Source: Oscillospiraceae bacterium (GTDB lineage Bacteria > Bacillota_A > Clostridia > Oscillospirales > WRJC01). Taken from it: 64,000 nucleotides of DNA. The stretch covers positions 1 to 64,000 of the forward strand of contig WRJC01000004.1 in the NCBI GenBank assembly GCA_009782405.1. Reading direction: 5' to 3'. How positions within the stretch are numbered: the stretch's first letter is position 1; the number at the start of each line of letters is the position of its first letter. Position numbers and translations under genes: made by a program. Of this stretch, positions 35,935 to 44,732 are shown piece after piece. Under the pieces are notes generated by a model that saw only the letters and a list, made by a program, of their open reading frames with translations, had not been told where the DNA came from and ran no database searches.

Positions 35935-36111
35935 CTATTCCTCCGGCTTCGCCGCGTCATTGGGGCAAACCCCCGCGCATGACCCGCAATCCGTGCAAGC
36001 CCCTTTGTCTATTACATATTTGCCGTCCTCTTCTTTGATGCACTCGACCGGGCATTCCGATTCGCAAAGCCCGCACCCCACGCAGTCGTCCGCGTTTATA
36101 AAATATGCCAT
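35935..36111 (-). CDS. 2[4Fe-4S] ferredoxin
   Basis: A 58-residue clostridial-type ferredoxin with two CxxCxxCxxxCP clusters: CVGCGLCESECP and CTDCGSCAGVCP. It is a low-potential electron carrier for anaerobic oxidoreductases. The ATG at 36111 is preceded by AAGGGGG about 7 bases upstream; a much longer frame extending upstream has no ferredoxin similarity and is rejected. It lies 62 bases after queH on the same strand. Confidence 0.95.
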   Translation of the reverse strand: MAYFINADDCVGCGLCESECPVECIKEEDGKYVIDKGACTDCGSCAGVCPNDAAKPEE

Positions 36112-36173
36112 TTTCAATTTCCCCCTTAAATAAATATTTTTCAAGCTAATTATATCATATCGCCAAAAAAAAA

Positions 36174-36713
36174 TCAATAGGATTTTGATAAAAATCTTTC
36201 TTCTTCGCTGAATATGCAGCCGCAGTATTTTTGCATGTATACTCCGCTTTCCCGCGCCGTTTTTTGTCCTTGCCAAAAATTTGCCCTGAAGTCCCCGCAA
36301 AAAAAATTTATCCCGTGGCTTTCCGAACATTGTTCGCCGATTTCCATTATTTTTTCGCGGTTTTGATACGGGCTGACCAGCAAAGTCGTGGAAAATGCGT
36401 CGAAACCGCCCTCTTTCGCCTGTTTCGCGGTTTCTTCGAGCCGAAGGCGGTAACAATAGGCGCAACGGTTTTTTAAGTCGTTTATCGTATTTCGCACAAA
36501 TTCGGCCAATCCGTAGTAATCGCGGACTATGAGGTTTATGCTGTTTTTTCCGGCGTAATCGGCCAAAGCCTCAAGCCTCGCCCTATACTCCGTGTACGGG
36601 TGGATGTTCGCCCCGTACCAAAAGCAGCTTATTTCAAAGCCTCCGCCTATCATGGGCAGCGTCCCCATCAGGCACGGGGCGCAGCATGCGTGCAGCAAAA
36701 GTTTCTTTTTCAT
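36174..36713 (-). CDS. queH: Epoxyqueuosine reductase QueH
   Basis: A 179-residue QueH (formerly DUF208) protein that performs the last step of queuosine synthesis in tRNA. The cysteine pairs that hold the iron-sulfur cluster and metal are visible: HACCAPC near 8-14, RCAYCYRLRL, and a distal KYCGC. QueH is the form used where QueG is missing. Its ATG overlaps the tagA-like stop by 4 bases. Confidence 0.94.
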   Translation of the reverse strand: MKKKLLLHACCAPCLMGTLPMIGGGFEISCFWYGANIHPYTEYRARLEALADYAGKNSINLIVRDYYGLAEFVRNTINDLKNRCAYCYRLRLEETAKQAKEGGFDAFSTTLLVSPYQNREKIMEIGEQCSESHGINFFCGDFRANFWQGQKTARESGVYMQKYCGCIFSEEERFLSKSY

Positions 36714-37462
36714 GATCTATTTTTCTTGCGCTTTTTTGAAAAAAATGTTCCGAGCACGAATTTCGGCAAAGCCATGTAGCGCCCGATGCGCGACGGGCTT
36801 TTGAGCAGGTAGTACAGCCATTCGAGGTTTGCCTTGATGAAAATTTTCGGCGCGTACTTTTTTTTGCCTGCGATCACATCGATCGTGCCGCCGAGCCCGA
36901 TCATGAGTTTGGCGTTTATTCGGCTTTTGTTTGCATATATCCATTTTTCCTGATCCGGGGCCCCAAAACACACGAAAACAACATCGGGGGAAGTGGCGTT
37001 TATTTTTTCGATCACGGATTCGCTTTCCTCCCCTGTTTTGCCAAAATAGCCGTTGTTGAAAAAAATTGCGATTTTTTTGTATTTTTCCTCCAAGTTTTTG
37101 GCCGCGAGCTCCACTGTTTCCTGCCTCGAACCCAAAAGAAACAGTTTGCCTCCGATTTGATCCAAATAATCCAGCAAAAGATTCGAGAGCGCGAAACCGC
37201 CCACTTTTTGCTTCAACGGGTTTTTTAAGATTTTCGAGGCCAGGACGATCCCCGCGCCGTCGGGTATGACCATTTCCGCCGAATTTATTATTTCGAATAA
37301 GTTTCCGGTTTTGTCATCGAGGCACATCTGCGTATTTTCGGCGTTTGGCGTGTAGATCGCGTGGTTTTTGTTTCCGGCGATAAAGCTTTTCGCGATCTCA
37401 AGCGCTTCGTCCATGGTCACATTCGCGAAATCTATTCCGCGCACGTTTATCGTTTCAAACAT
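36710..37462 (-). CDS. WecB/TagA/CpsF family glycosyltransferase
   Basis: A 250-residue GT26-family enzyme. The TPNAENTQM and GAGIVLASKIL blocks are typical, and the C-terminus is basic, consistent with peripheral membrane attachment. The family transfers N-acetylmannosamine or N-acetylglucosamine-type residues to lipid-linked precursors of teichoic acids or capsules. I use the ATG at 37462, with AGGAG 8 bases upstream. It overlaps rpe by 8 bases and queH by 4. Confidence 0.92.
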   Translation of the reverse strand: MFETINVRGIDFANVTMDEALEIAKSFIAGNKNHAIYTPNAENTQMCLDDKTGNLFEIINSAEMVIPDGAGIVLASKILKNPLKQKVGGFALSNLLLDYLDQIGGKLFLLGSRQETVELAAKNLEEKYKKIAIFFNNGYFGKTGEESESVIEKINATSPDVVFVCFGAPDQEKWIYANKSRINAKLMIGLGGTIDVIAGKKKYAPKIFIKANLEWLYYLLKSPSRIGRYMALPKFVLGTFFSKKRKKNRS

Positions 37463-38117
37463 CCGAAAATCTCCTGATTGCCCCGGCCACATCGTTCGCG
37501 CCGAAAATGCTGGAGCCGGCCACTATCACATTGGCCCCCGCTTCTTTTATTTCCTTCAGGTTTTCCAAGGTCACCCCGCCGTCAACCTCGATGTCGAATT
37601 TGCGGTTTTCCTCCGTTTTGATTTTGTACAGTTCGGCAATTTTGCCTAAGGACCCATCGATGAATTTTTGGCCTCCGAAACCGGGTTCCACGCTCATCAC
37701 CAAAACCATGTCCAATTCGCCCAAAAACGGAACTATCGCGCTTGCCGGGGTGTTGGGCTTTATCGAGATTGAGCATTTTTTGCCGCTTTTTTTTATCAGC
37801 TTCATCGTGTTCCAAATTTCCTCCGGGCCCTCGCAGGCCTCGCAGTGAAAAGTTATTATATCCGCCCCGGCCCCGATGAAATCGGGGACATACCTTGCGG
37901 GATGGACTATCATGAGATGGACGTCGAACACTATGCCGCAGACCTTGCGTATCGAAGCTATCACGGGTGCGCCGAAGCTGATGTTCTTGACGAAAACCCC
38001 GTCCATCACGTCCAAGTGCAGGTAGGCGCATCCGGAGCCGTCCATATATACCTTTTTTATTTCCCTTTCAAGATTCGAAAAATCGCACGCCAAAAGAGAA
38101 GGAGCCAAAACAACCAT
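37455..38117 (-). CDS. rpe: Ribulose-phosphate 3-epimerase
   Basis: A 220-residue TIM-barrel epimerase of the pentose phosphate pathway. The family blocks LAPSLLACDF, HLDVMDGVFV, DVHLMIVHP and EVDGGVT are all present, the last two including the catalytic aspartates and metal histidines. Length is standard. It opens a group with tagA and queH. Confidence 0.96.
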   Translation of the reverse strand: MVVLAPSLLACDFSNLEREIKKVYMDGSGCAYLHLDVMDGVFVKNISFGAPVIASIRKVCGIVFDVHLMIVHPARYVPDFIGAGADIITFHCEACEGPEEIWNTMKLIKKSGKKCSISIKPNTPASAIVPFLGELDMVLVMSVEPGFGGQKFIDGSLGKIAELYKIKTEENRKFDIEVDGGVTLENLKEIKEAGANVIVAGSSIFGANDVAGAIRRFSDV

Positions 38118-38155
38118 AATAAACCATATTCTTTCTTGAAATCATAATTCATGCG

Positions 38156-38686
38156 TCAAAATAAAAAGTCCGCATCGCCCGTGAGCATCGCATATATGCC
38201 TCTATATGCCGCGCTTGGGTTTTCGCCGAATTTTCCGGAAATCGAGCCGGCCGTCGTTTTGTCTTTCACAAAAAGCGAAATCCGGAGTACATCCCGTTCT
38301 TTTTCCCTTATGCTGCATTCGAACCTGTATCCGCCGGCTTCCTCTTTCGTCGAATGCGAGATTTGCGCGCCGGATTTTTTCAAATCCGTATAACGGGCAG
38401 CAACCGCCGTGCCCTTGGCTTTCGATGCGGGCAAAATGAGGTGCCCGAGGTTTTCGGCGATCGCCCGCCCGCGCGCGGTTATTGCGTAAAGATCCGGTTC
38501 GCTTTTTTCGACGTTGGCGGAATCTATGAGCTTGGAAAATATGTCGGCGAAGTCAAAATACCCCACATATCCGCTCTCGTAAGTCATGTTGGCTATGTCG
38601 TCGTAACATAGCCCGTGGCCCACTTGGCCCATCAGGTGCAGTATGAATACTTTTATTTCGTTTTCACGCGTCAAATCGCCGCGCAT
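38156..38686 (-). CDS. DUF4364 family protein
   Basis: A 176-residue protein of the Clostridia-typical DUF4364 family. The N-terminal half (KVFILHLMGQVGHGLCYDD start) looks like a winged-helix domain, so a DNA-binding regulator is possible. The C-terminal half is beta-rich. No experimental role is known to me. It lies between the second sugar isomerase-like gene (4-base gap) and rpe. Confidence 0.83.
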   Translation of the reverse strand: MRGDLTRENEIKVFILHLMGQVGHGLCYDDIANMTYESGYVGYFDFADIFSKLIDSANVEKSEPDLYAITARGRAIAENLGHLILPASKAKGTAVAARYTDLKKSGAQISHSTKEEAGGYRFECSIREKERDVLRISLFVKDKTTAGSISGKFGENPSAAYRGIYAMLTGDADFLF

Positions 38687-38690
38687 AACG

Positions 38691-39527
38691 TCACATCCCT
38701 ATGATTTTTTTCTCTATTTCCACGGTTTCGCCGTAAAATTCTTCGAAGGTGAGATCGTCGGGTTTGCCTATTTCAGCGGTCAGATATCCGTCCCATCCGA
38801 TTTTTTTAAGTTCGGGGATTATTTTTTTGTAGTTGACGTCGCCCTCCAGCAGGTTTGGCCAGGTTCCGCCGCTGTTCGGCCCCGAATTGCGCTTGAAATC
38901 CTTGATGTGTATGTGGCTTATCCTGTGGCCAAGTATCGAAATCCAATATTCCGACCAAGAAAAAGCCACGGTGTTGCCCACGTCGTAATACGCCGTGATG
39001 TATTCGCATTTCAGGCTGTCTATGAAATTCGCCATGTCGAACGGGGACAAAAAGAATGTGTTCCACACGTTTTCGAGCCCCACATCTATTTTGTATTTAT
39101 CTATCAAGCCCTTTGAGCTTTCCAAAAAATCGAAGCTGTTTTTGTAGGCTTCGGAAATTGAAATGTCCTCGCCTATCCCGCCTGGCACGACCAAAATCCC
39201 CGACGCGCCGAGCGCCGCGGCGCAGGAAAGCTGTTTTTCAAGCAGTTTTTTCGACGATTCGCGGCTCTCTTTTTCCGGCGAACCCATATTCGAACTCCAC
39301 CACAGGGAAGTCGAGATGCTGACTACCGGCAGCCCATGTTTTTCGGAAAGGGCGGCGATTTCGGAAAGTTCGTTGTCGGTGGTATCGAGGGTCAGGGAAT
39401 GCGCCGAATTTCCCGCTGCGTCCACGTTCAGCTCTATGCCGTCGAAACCCGCTTTTTTGATTTGCGAAAACATATCCTCAAAATTCGTTTTCGAATCTAC
39501 GGACCATGCGTTTATCGATTTTTTCAT
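38691..39527 (-). CDS. Sugar phosphate isomerase/epimerase-like TIM barrel (copy 2)
   Basis: A 278-residue xylose-isomerase-like barrel. The likely metal ligands lie in GLENVWN (Glu), YYDVGN (Asp), HIHIKDF (His) and TAEIGKP (Glu). It has the same fold as the protein at 33669-34514 but diverges through most of its length. AGGAG lies about 9 bases before the ATG. It follows the URO-D-family gene at 39592, suggesting joint use of one substrate; that is inference. Confidence 0.87.
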   Translation of the reverse strand: MKKSINAWSVDSKTNFEDMFSQIKKAGFDGIELNVDAAGNSAHSLTLDTTDNELSEIAALSEKHGLPVVSISTSLWWSSNMGSPEKESRESSKKLLEKQLSCAAALGASGILVVPGGIGEDISISEAYKNSFDFLESSKGLIDKYKIDVGLENVWNTFFLSPFDMANFIDSLKCEYITAYYDVGNTVAFSWSEYWISILGHRISHIHIKDFKRNSGPNSGGTWPNLLEGDVNYKKIIPELKKIGWDGYLTAEIGKPDDLTFEEFYGETVEIEKKIIGM

Positions 39528-39591
39528 TTGCCATAATCTCCTTTTGTTTTCATATTTTTCATATTTTTCTTTTTTTTCGTTGTTCGCCCGG

Positions 39592-40581
39592 TTATTTCAC
39601 CGCTTTTACGCAGTATTCCCGGAAAATTTCCATGTATGCCTTGTAATCCCCAAACGACACGCCCGGAGGCGTCTGGTGATCCACCGACGGTATGTAGCGG
39701 CTCGATTTCATCACCGGAAGTATGCGTTCAAATTCGCCCCTGATCGCCTCTTTTCCTTTGTTCATCACCATTTTGTCGTAGCCGCCAAGCATGATGAATT
39801 CCGGGTATATTTCGCGTATTTTGGCTATGTCCACATTCGCCTGGCGTTCGAGCGGGTAAACGCCGTCGATTCCCGAGCGCATAAACCACGGAACCATCTC
39901 GGTAACATCCCCGTCGCTGTCCACCAAAGTTTTAACCCCGTTTTCATGGCAAAAATCGTTTTGGGCCCTGTAGTGGGGCAGCATGAACCTGTCGAAATAT
40001 TCCTCGGAGATCATGGGGCCGTGGTTGTACGACATATCTTCGGCATAGCCCACGAAATCGGGTTTCATGACTTCAAACAGCGCCGAAAGCGCCCTCATGT
40101 TGAAATCGCGGAGATCGGCTGCTATCCTCGCCATCAGCCCGGGATAGTCGTAAAAGGCGAACAAATGCGGCTCAATGCCGAATAATCGCCTGGGGAACCA
40201 AAAAAATCCGTCGAGCCATATGCGCACGATTATATCGCCCGCGTCATGCCGGGCTTTGAGGCCTTTCGCCGCGTTTATCAAACCCTCTATCGCCCCCTCG
40301 GGGTACATCGCGCCCCTTATGCGCTCGTAATCCCCTTCGTTTTGGATCACGCCGAGCCCGTGCCCGGGAGCGGGAGGAACACGCGGGCTGCACCCCGCGC
40401 AGTACAATTCGTCGAGCCCGAAATATTGCAAACTCTGCGCGAAATCGAGGCCGGCGGGAAACCCTTCCCCGAGCCAGCGCGCCATCGTCACATCCCACCA
40501 CGCCGCCCACTCTATCATGGGCAACCTGTCATCCGGCAGGTTTCCGTTCAAAACCGCCAAAAAACGTTCCCTTGCGGTCAT
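39592..40581 (-). CDS. URO-D superfamily protein lacking the H-x-C zinc motif (copy 3)
   Basis: A 329-residue URO-D-fold protein. It starts with the family pattern TARERFLAVLNG and ends with the VDHQTPPGVSFGDYKAYME block. At the position where methyltransferase-like relatives carry H-x-C, it reads LVDSDGDV, so zinc-thiolate chemistry is doubtful. No heme-synthesis context exists. It belongs to the large set of uncharacterised URO-D-like proteins common in polysaccharide-degrading anaerobes. It has its own promoter and leads the minus transcript with the isomerase-like gene. Confidence 0.83.
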   Translation of the reverse strand: MTARERFLAVLNGNLPDDRLPMIEWAAWWDVTMARWLGEGFPAGLDFAQSLQYFGLDELYCAGCSPRVPPAPGHGLGVIQNEGDYERIRGAMYPEGAIEGLINAAKGLKARHDAGDIIVRIWLDGFFWFPRRLFGIEPHLFAFYDYPGLMARIAADLRDFNMRALSALFEVMKPDFVGYAEDMSYNHGPMISEEYFDRFMLPHYRAQNDFCHENGVKTLVDSDGDVTEMVPWFMRSGIDGVYPLERQANVDIAKIREIYPEFIMLGGYDKMVMNKGKEAIRGEFERILPVMKSSRYIPSVDHQTPPGVSFGDYKAYMEIFREYCVKAVK

Positions 40582-40631
40582 AAAAATCCCCCTTGCTTCT
40601 TGTTTTTGTCCGTTTTATCCGTTTTTTATCT

Positions 40632-40660
40632 ATTTTAGCACACTTCAAAACAAAAATCAA
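40632..40660 (-). promoter_or_regulatory. Promoter of the URO-D copy 3 operon
   Basis: On the minus strand: TTGATT (40655-40660), 17-base spacer, TAAAAT (40632-40637). It starts the long minus run that includes DUF4364, rpe, tagA and queH. Confidence 0.65.
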
Positions 40661-40680
40661 CATTTTTTACAAAATTTAGC

Positions 40681-40709
40681 TTGAAATTATTTTTCATTTG
40701 TTGTATCAT
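40681..40709 (+). promoter_or_regulatory. Promoter of the MutS-like pair
   Basis: TTGAAA (40681-40686), 17-base spacer, TATCAT (40704-40709), 62 bases before the first MutS-like ATG. It is back to back with the minus promoter at 40632-40660. Confidence 0.7.
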
Positions 40710-40770
40710 AATACATAATCTCGAAAGAAGGCGAAAAAATGGAGGCGAAAAGCGCCGGAAAGGCAAAAAT

Positions 40771-42528
40771 ATGTTTAAAGCGGATCTTTTGCACAGCGAT
40801 GGGGAACATATCTACAAAAAGCCGAAAATTATCGAAGAAAATGTTTTCGAGGATCTGAAAGTTTCGAAAATCTTCGATTTTTGCGCCCCGCTCAATTTTG
40901 ACCATGCAAAAAAAGAGGATATAAAGCATACCTTGGAAATTCTCCGGAATCCGTGCACGTTGAAAAAAGACATTCTTTTCAGGCAAGCGATATTCAAAGT
41001 TTTTTTGGCTTCGGAAAATCTCGCCAATGATTTGTACAAGGCGTTGGAAGACATAACCATTTTGGAAAAAATAAGGGAAAACTACGATTTCGACTACGGA
41101 AACCAGAAGGACGTAGAATATTTGAAATCGGTAAACTATATATTTTTTTTGAAGAACTACAAGCTATATTTGGACAAAATACATTCGGCGATGCAAAAAA
41201 GCGGGGCGGATTTTAAAGATTCCGGCCTTAGTGAACTTTTCGCGCAGATAGAACTCGAAAAAAGCGCGATGGAATCTCCCGAAATTGCGGAACCCATGGA
41301 AAAATTCCTGTCGTATTTCGCCGGCAAAAAAAACATATCCGGGGAACTGCGCACGCAAAACGGCATTTTCACGAAGTTCAATTTCGACACGGACATAAAA
41401 AACATAAAGAGCAGCTATCCCCAAAAAATCCCGTTTTTGGATTTGCTTGCAAGCGTCGAGCAGTATCTCGACGTCTACAGGCCCGAATACGAAATAAAGG
41501 AAAAGGGCAGGTCGACCGCCTCCGACGGATCCGAAAACGAAATATACCTGCCCGACAAATACACGAATTTCGAAAAGCATTTCATCCTGCAGCTCATATA
41601 TGACGAAGAAACCGAAAACGGCGTCGATTTTTCGCCGCTGATAAAAAAAATCATCGAAATCCACGATGCTTTGGATGTCTCGTGCTTTTTTGCCCTTTTC
41701 GAACAAATGAAATTTTACAAGACGGTATGCAAAGTCATAAAAATAATCGGCCGCTATTCCGAAAACCCCATATGTTATCCCGAAGTTTGCGAAGAAAGCC
41801 CGAAACTGGAAATAAAGGGCATATTCGACCCTGTGATAATTGTCCAGAAGCTGGCGGAATTCCAGGAAAAATACAACACGCGAAACCTGCCCGAAGAAAA
41901 AATATCCGGAATCGTCCCAAATGAGTTGTCATTTCGCGACAACAGCCTATACGTCATCACCGGCCCCAACAATGGGGGAAAAACCGCTTTTGTCAGGGCG
42001 GCGGGCATATCGGTGATTTTTTTCGGGGCCGGCGCGCCGATATTTGCCGCAGAAGCCGATATGTCGGTTGGGATCAACATCCATTCGCATTTCACCGCGA
42101 ACGAGACCCATATAAAGGAGAGCGGCAGGCTTCAGGACGAAATAAACCGCCTGAACAAAGTCATGGAAAACTGCGACAATTTCAGTTTCATTGTGTTAAA
42201 CGAAACATTCGCGGGCACAAACTCGATAAAAGCGCTCGGCCTGTTCGAAGACTTTTTGAAGAGCCTCGAAAAAATCAAGTTTTTTTGCGTGTATGTGACG
42301 CATTTCCACAACATCGCTTTTGCCGTGGAAGACAAGCAGGGCGAGCCGCTCTATGGAAAATGCGACAATTTGATCGCGGCAATTGACGGCGGCAACGGCA
42401 CGCGGACATACAAGATACTCCCCGTAAAGCCTTCGGACACCTCATATTCGAAAGATATAGTGATGAAGCACAATTTGAGCTGGGAACAGCTGAAAACGAA
42501 TTTAAAGATTGGGGGCGCTCGCAATTGA
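40771..42528 (+). CDS. MutS-like ATPase A of a tandem pair
   Basis: A 585-residue protein with only the MutS helical/core region and the C-terminal ABC-type ATPase. The mismatch-binding N-terminal domain and its F-x-E motif are absent. Walker A is GPNNGGKT at 398-405. Walker B is IVLNETF at 474-480, with Asn replacing the usual Asp before the catalytic Glu. The H-loop is VTH at 509-511. I use the ATG at 40771 (GGAAAGG upstream); an earlier frame overlaps the promoter. Its stop overlaps the start of ATPase B, so equal production and a heterodimer are likely. Substrate unknown; branched DNA or recombination intermediates are possible. Confidence 0.87.
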   Translation: MFKADLLHSDGEHIYKKPKIIEENVFEDLKVSKIFDFCAPLNFDHAKKEDIKHTLEILRNPCTLKKDILFRQAIFKVFLASENLANDLYKALEDITILEKIRENYDFDYGNQKDVEYLKSVNYIFFLKNYKLYLDKIHSAMQKSGADFKDSGLSELFAQIELEKSAMESPEIAEPMEKFLSYFAGKKNISGELRTQNGIFTKFNFDTDIKNIKSSYPQKIPFLDLLASVEQYLDVYRPEYEIKEKGRSTASDGSENEIYLPDKYTNFEKHFILQLIYDEETENGVDFSPLIKKIIEIHDALDVSCFFALFEQMKFYKTVCKVIKIIGRYSENPICYPEVCEESPKLEIKGIFDPVIIVQKLAEFQEKYNTRNLPEEKISGIVPNELSFRDNSLYVITGPNNGGKTAFVRAAGISVIFFGAGAPIFAAEADMSVGINIHSHFTANETHIKESGRLQDEINRLNKVMENCDNFSFIVLNETFAGTNSIKALGLFEDFLKSLEKIKFFCVYVTHFHNIAFAVEDKQGEPLYGKCDNLIAAIDGGNGTRTYKILPVKPSDTSYSKDIVMKHNLSWEQLKTNLKIGGARN

Positions 42529-44135
42529 ACAAGTTCTCGATATTATACCGCGACAACTATGCAGGAAAAAGCATTTTTGAATCTGAAGCGGATTTCGAAG
42601 TTTCCGAAAAAGGCTACAACTTCCGAAACATCTTGGGCGATTTGAATCTTTCCGAAATAAGCAAATTCACGAACCTTTCCGCCAAAGAGATAAATTACGT
42701 GCTGAATATTGCCGCCGATTTCAAAAGCGGCGAAGAAGATTTGACGGTTCGCGCAGAAGTAATAAAGGATTTTTTGACGATAAGGGACTTTTTCCCGAAT
42801 TTCGAGAGGCAGATGCGCTACTTTGTCGAAGTCAAGGAAAAACTCGCCGACGCGAAGCGCAACATGATGAGGGCTTCGGCCGACGTGCAGAGCGAAACGT
42901 CTTTTTTGAACTACAACCGGATAGTTTCAGCCTGCTATTTCTTCTCGCTCACCTACAAAACCGTTTTCCATTTGTACAGGGAGTTCAAATATCCGCAGAT
43001 TCAAAGCGGAAAACTTCGCGAGCTCGGCGATTTCCTCAGCGATTTGGTCGAAAACAGCGCTTTTGGGCAGCTCGACGAAGAATGCCAAATATTTTGCGAC
43101 CATGTGAACGAAGGCGTGGCGTTTGACATCGACATAAAGATGAATTCGATTCTGAGGATCATATCGCTCAAACTGCGCGATTTCCGCTATATCAAGCCCG
43201 TGCAGGCCGGCTTGTTCTATTCGGTGATGCGCGCCTTGGCCATCGAGGAAAAAACGCAAAAGAACAAACGCATCTACATAGAAAAAACTTTCACCCAGGA
43301 AAACCTCATATCCAAAAACGACGACGCTTACCTGAAAGGCACCATCGAGCATCAAATAAACCTGATAGCGCGCAGGCTGGCTTCGGTCTACGAAACCCTC
43401 ATCGACCTATTTTCCAATCTCTCGGGCGAACTGGTTTTTTACAGATACGCGCTGAATATGATATCCTACATGAAAACGGCGGGGATCTCCTGCTGCATCG
43501 CGGAGATTGCGGAAAAAGCGGAAGGGCAGGGCTGTTTCGCGGATTTCGAAGGCCTCTGCGACGTCACTTTGGCGACTTCCTTCAAAGACGCGGAAGCGAG
43601 ATTCGAAGTGGTCGAAAACGACTGCTCCATAAAGCCCGGCGACAGCACCAATATAATAATCGGAGCCAACCAGAGCGGGAAAACCACATTTTTGCGGGCT
43701 TTGGGATCCGCTTTGGTATTTGCGCGCGCGGGGCTCCCGGTACCCGCCGCAAAAGCCAGGCTCAGCTTGTTCAAAAATTTGTACACCCATTTCCAGCGCT
43801 ACGACGAAGATTTGAAAAACGAGGGGCAGCTGGACACCGAACTTGCCGAAATGGAAAAAATAGTGTATTCGGCAGACAGCGACAGCATGATACTGATGAA
43901 CGAATCTTTTTCGTCCACCGGGCAAAAAGACGCAAAACAGATAGCCTGCGACGTTTTGTCGGCGCTTGGGCAAATTGGCGCGAAAACGATTTATGTCACG
44001 CATTTAACGGATATGCGCGAAAGGCTCCGCGAATCCGGCAATATCGGCGAAGCGGAAAAAGCGAACATAAATTTGTACAAAACCGGCCAGAAAGAGGATG
44101 GCAGCCCTTCGTTCAAATTGGAAAAAATTTTGTAA
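42525..44135 (+). CDS. MutS-like ATPase B of a tandem pair
   Basis: A 536-residue partner of the upstream protein with the same reduced plan. Walker A is GANQSGKTT at 380-388, Walker B ILMNESF at 456-462 (again Asn-Glu, not Asp-Glu), and H-loop VTH at 491-493. The TTG start overlaps the stop of the first gene by 4 bases and has GGGGG upstream. The two proteins are clearly diverged, so this is an old duplication and not a recent copy. The next gene, ruvC, starts 66 bases downstream from its own promoter. Confidence 0.87.
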   Translation: MNKFSILYRDNYAGKSIFESEADFEVSEKGYNFRNILGDLNLSEISKFTNLSAKEINYVLNIAADFKSGEEDLTVRAEVIKDFLTIRDFFPNFERQMRYFVEVKEKLADAKRNMMRASADVQSETSFLNYNRIVSACYFFSLTYKTVFHLYREFKYPQIQSGKLRELGDFLSDLVENSAFGQLDEECQIFCDHVNEGVAFDIDIKMNSILRIISLKLRDFRYIKPVQAGLFYSVMRALAIEEKTQKNKRIYIEKTFTQENLISKNDDAYLKGTIEHQINLIARRLASVYETLIDLFSNLSGELVFYRYALNMISYMKTAGISCCIAEIAEKAEGQGCFADFEGLCDVTLATSFKDAEARFEVVENDCSIKPGDSTNIIIGANQSGKTTFLRALGSALVFARAGLPVPAAKARLSLFKNLYTHFQRYDEDLKNEGQLDTELAEMEKIVYSADSDSMILMNESFSSTGQKDAKQIACDVLSALGQIGAKTIYVTHLTDMRERLRESGNIGEAEKANINLYKTGQKEDGSPSFKLEKIL

Positions 44136-44149
44136 TTTCGCACAAATGT

Positions 44150-44178
44150 TTGACAAAAAAATAAAAATATGATATAAT
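44150..44178 (+). promoter_or_regulatory. Consensus promoter of ruvCAB
   Basis: TTGACA (44150-44155), 17-base spacer, TATAAT (44173-44178), 23 bases before the ruvC ATG. This is a perfect sigma-A promoter. I see no obvious LexA (Cheo) box, although a short diverged one could be missed. Confidence 0.9.
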
Positions 44179-44201
44179 AAAATAAGGAATCGACGAGCAT
44201 A

Positions 44202-44705
44202 ATGATTATTTTGGGAATAGACCCGGGGCTTGCGACCGTTGGCTACGGCGTTTTGAAATACGAAAAAAACAGATTCACGGCGATAGCCTACGATGCCATT
44301 ATCACCCCGCCGCACATACCGGTGCACGACCGATTGGTGATGATATACGAAGACCTGCAAAAAATCATAGACTTGCACAAACCCGACGACCTCTCCATAG
44401 AAGAACTCTTCTACAACACAAACCAAAAAACCGTGATAGCGGTTTGCGAAGCGAGAGGCGTGATTTTGCTGTGCGCGCGCCAAAACCGGCTGAACATAAG
44501 CGAATACACGCCGCTTCAGGTGAAGCAAGCGGTGGTGGGGTACGGGCGCGCGGAAAAAATCCAAGTCCAAACGATGGTGAAAAACATACTCAACCTCGAA
44601 AAAATCCCAAAGCCGGACGATGCGGCCGACGCGGTGGCGCTTGCGATCTGCCATGCCCACTCAAAACCCACAAATTCGATTTTTGCCATGTTCAACGCGA
44701 AATAA
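44202..44705 (+). CDS. ruvC: Crossover junction endonuclease RuvC
   Basis: A 167-residue Holliday-junction resolvase. The four catalytic acids are Asp7 (GIDPG), Glu67 (SIEELF), Asp140 and Asp143 (KPDDAADA). Length is standard. It acts with the RuvAB motor encoded next. Confidence 0.96.
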   Translation: MIILGIDPGLATVGYGVLKYEKNRFTAIAYDAIITPPHIPVHDRLVMIYEDLQKIIDLHKPDDLSIEELFYNTNQKTVIAVCEARGVILLCARQNRLNISEYTPLQVKQAVVGYGRAEKIQVQTMVKNILNLEKIPKPDDAADAVALAICHAHSKPTNSIFAMFNAK

Positions 44706-44732
44706 GCTATATAACATTAGGAGTGAAAAAAT

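Noticed and set aside
35935..36465. A 176-residue form of the ferredoxin
   Set aside because: The upstream extension overlaps queH in antisense-like codons; a strong ribosome site supports the 58-residue start at 36111.
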